Notes under the pieces: generated by a model
What the model was told of the DNA's origin: nothing
What the model saw: only the letters and a program-made list of their open reading frames with translations
The model's database searches: none
Shown: positions 62,635 through 64,000 of the stretch, piece by piece
How positions within the stretch are numbered: position 1 is the first letter of the stretch
Layout: each line of letters begins with the position of its first letter
Source of the DNA: an uncultured Propionivibrio sp.
GTDB lineage: Bacteria; Pseudomonadota; Gammaproteobacteria; Burkholderiales; Rhodocyclaceae
DNA: 64,000 nt
NCBI RefSeq assembly: GCF_963666255.1
Contig: NZ_OY762655.1
Coordinates: 186,001-250,000, forward strand
Direction: 5' to 3'
Made by a program: the position numbers and the translations under genes

Positions 62635-63552
62635 TTACGCAATTTCTAGGTTGCTAATTTCAAAATATGACTGTACGTGTTTGATTTTTGATTGCGCCTC
62701 GGCAAGAACCTCGACTTTGTTCTCGTTTTCAGCTCTCTTAATGTAGAAGTCTTTTGCTTTTGCGAAGTCGCCAATGTATTCCGTAACTTTGACTATGCTC
62801 GAGTTTGATTTGTCGACAGCTTCGTATTTTAGACGTCCAGCAGCAAATAAAGCCACGAAGTATCCATACATGTAGTCCTCCGAATTCGGCTCTCCAGAGA
62901 ATGTTTTTACATTAAATGGCTTACCATTTGAGTGACTGAGATAGCATCCATAAATAAGTAGCAATCCTAGTTTTGACGAGCGAACAATAATCTCATCTGA
63001 TGAATCGTTTGATTGAATCGTAGATTTTTCAGTTGTTTTTCCATTTATTTCTATCTGCGGTTCAGTCTGCATAAATTCATCAAACTTGCGCCCGAGCAAA
63101 TCAAGGCCTTTTGGAATTTCAGGCAGCACACTTGCAATTGCATTTGCTTGACCATCAAGGGTCTTGGCTGTGCTACCTAATGCTGCAAGTTGGAACCTGA
63201 GATCGTCGATGATTTTTTCGAGTTTGGAATTGCTCTCATTCGACTCATTGGTCAGAGATCCAACCGATTGGAGCAATGCGCTAATTTTCGTTGTCGCATC
63301 GTGCGCGTCGGCCGCCGCTTCAGATACCACACCAGTCGATTTTGATAACGAGTCATTAGAAATATATGCGTAAATAATGGCTAGAAGCCCGAGCATTAGC
63401 GATGTGATTGTTGCTGCAGTGCTTAAGTAATCGGTAAATTTTGGTAGCTCAGTCCACTTTGTTGTTGCAACCAAGATAATCACAGCTACCAAGATCGTCG
63501 TTACATAAAAGAAATGGATGCCAAGCGTCGAATTGCAGTCACGTGATGCCAT
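62635..63552 (-). CDS. AT-rich two-helix membrane protein with coiled coil, function unknown
   Basis: A 305-residue protein with two membrane helices near the N-terminus (about 12-31 and 42-66), a coiled-coil region (about 80-150), and a polar C-terminal domain with a TPR-like feel (VALFAAGRLKYEAVDKS, AKAFDFYIKRA-type helices). I do not recognise a family. GC content is plainly lower (about 40%) than in neighbours (about 60%), which suggests horizontal transfer. The ATG at 63552 follows GGGGAGG by 5 bases. Signal/anchor plus coiled-coil layouts occur in membrane-linked defence or stress proteins, but nothing here proves that. Confidence 0.72.
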   Translation of the reverse strand: MASRDCNSTLGIHFFYVTTILVAVIILVATTKWTELPKFTDYLSTAATITSLMLGLLAIIYAYISNDSLSKSTGVVSEAAADAHDATTKISALLQSVGSLTNESNESNSKLEKIIDDLRFQLAALGSTAKTLDGQANAIASVLPEIPKGLDLLGRKFDEFMQTEPQIEINGKTTEKSTIQSNDSSDEIIVRSSKLGLLLIYGCYLSHSNGKPFNVKTFSGEPNSEDYMYGYFVALFAAGRLKYEAVDKSNSSIVKVTEYIGDFAKAKDFYIKRAENENKVEVLAEAQSKIKHVQSYFEISNLEIA

Positions 63553-63678
63553 TGTCACCTCCCCCTGTTTGCGCGCTTTCCCCGTTGAAGTAACACGGGG
63601 GGCTATGGATACATAGAAGATAAAAATAACGGTACAGCCTACGCTTCCGAAATCTCAAAATCAACATAGCATATGACG

Positions 63679-63731
63679 TTGGGGCACGTCCGCACACCTG
63701 TGCGCAGCGCGGGTGAGCGGGCGTGCCCCAA
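63679..63731. repeat. Long near-perfect palindrome
   Basis: Arms 63679-63693 and 63717-63731 pair over 15 bases (one G.T), then after one A.A mismatch another 4 bp pair (63695-63698 with 63712-63715), leaving a 13-base loop. The outer arm is TTGGGGCACG. There is no T-tract on either side, so it is not a typical terminator. It is GC-rich inside an AT-rich setting. Confidence 0.75.
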
Positions 63732-63823
63732 TGTCCTTGGCTATCTTGCGATAGGGAAAGAGGGGTATTGGTGCGCGTTTTGTTGTGCTAGGATGTTGCT
63801 GTAGTCCCATGCGAAGGATAGCT

Positions 63824-64000
63824 ATGGCCACACAGAACGAACGCTACGAGCGCAATTTGACGCTTCTCTATGACAGGTCTTTCGAAGAAGAGGCTGAACT
63901 GGTGCGGGTTGAACGACAAGCGATTGCCAATTTTTCAGGGCAATTGGAGGATCTGGAGGCAGCATTAGGCATGCTCCGAATCGGCCACCACTTCGGTTGG
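63824..64000 (+). CDS. Start of an unrecognised gene, cut by the window end
   Basis: The first 59 codons, beginning MATQNERYERNLTLLYDR, read rightward off the end. GAAGGA (63812-63817) is a suitable ribosome site 6 bases before the ATG. The visible part is charged and helix-prone (EEEAELVRVERQA), without membrane helices. I do not recognise it. It shares the segment with the AT-rich gene and the palindrome. Confidence 0.6.
   Translation, partial: MATQNERYERNLTLLYDRSFEEEAELVRVERQAIANFSGQLEDLEAALGMLRIGHHFGW

Noticed and set aside
63679-63731. Palindrome as an integron attC site
   Set aside because: attC begins with RYYYAAC and ends with GTTRRRY. Here GTT lies at the left end and CAA at the right, the wrong way round, with no integrase in view.

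Overview
The window is 64 kb of GC-rich (about 60% by eye) Gram-negative chromosome. Gene content and order point to a betaproteobacterium, most likely of the Rhodocyclales (Dechloromonas/Azonexus type). Supporting signs are the run ndk-rlmN-pilW-rodZ-ispG-hisS-yfgM-bamB-der-hfq-hflX-hflK-hflC-hisZ-purA, a Tct/Bug tricarboxylate transporter and multihaem cytochromes. The taxonomic placement is inference. Nearly all of the window is ordinary core genome. I saw no prophage, CRISPR array or insertion sequence.

Layout. 1-5.3 kb: the 3' end of threonine synthase, then a leftward operon from a TPR protein through a Csd6-like L,D-transpeptidase, two cyclophilins and lpxH to nadC. 5.4-8.7 kb: cysS, a cysteine-bearing Crp/Fnr regulator and a quinone oxidoreductase. 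8.8-12.7 kb: grpE-dnaK-dnaJ (leftward), with two well-matched sigma-32 heat-shock promoters. 12.8-17.9 kb: a calcium-binding-motif protein, the tctCBA transporter and a truncated second tctC. 17.9-23.6 kb: hrcA-hemH leftward, nadK-recN rightward and an enoyl-CoA hydratase. 23.6-28.3 kb: an HDOD protein, an ABC-2 exporter and a three-gene cytochrome cluster (7-haem c, membrane b, small c). 28.5-44.3 kb: the long rightward housekeeping series ndk to purA, mostly with overlapping stop/start codons. 45.3-52.9 kb: a leftward wbuC-arnT-arnE-arnB-arnC-arnA(formyltransferase)-arnA(dehydrogenase)-arnD operon for L-Ara4N modification of lipid A. 53.0 kb: tRNA-Leu(CAG). 53.2-56.2 kb: rnr and rlmB. 56.2-62.3 kb: a less conserved stretch with a FliD-like protein, a lipoprotein/GcvH-like/DsrE-like group, a secreted HExxH protein, a chemotaxis receptor and a SET-domain protein. 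62.3-64 kb: a distinctly AT-rich membrane gene, a 53-nt palindrome and the start of an unrecognised gene, probably the edge of an accessory segment.

How the genes work together. Envelope upkeep is the main theme: peptidoglycan trimming, lipid A synthesis (lpxH) and decoration (arn), BamB, RodZ, PilW and HflKC. Protein quality control (DnaK/J/GrpE, HrcA, HflX, HflKC, cyclophilins) and RNA processing or regulation (Hfq, RNase R, RlmN, RlmB) are the other large groups.

Findings most worth a second look: the lipoyl GcvH-like/DsrE pair; the haem-rich cluster; the FNR-like cysteines with unusual spacing; the pair of proteins sharing a Csd6-type C-terminal domain; the sigma-32 promoter set inside a palindrome; and the AT-rich end of the window with its long hairpin. 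I did not find a clearly new multi-gene defence or mobile system; if there is one it probably continues beyond 64 kb.
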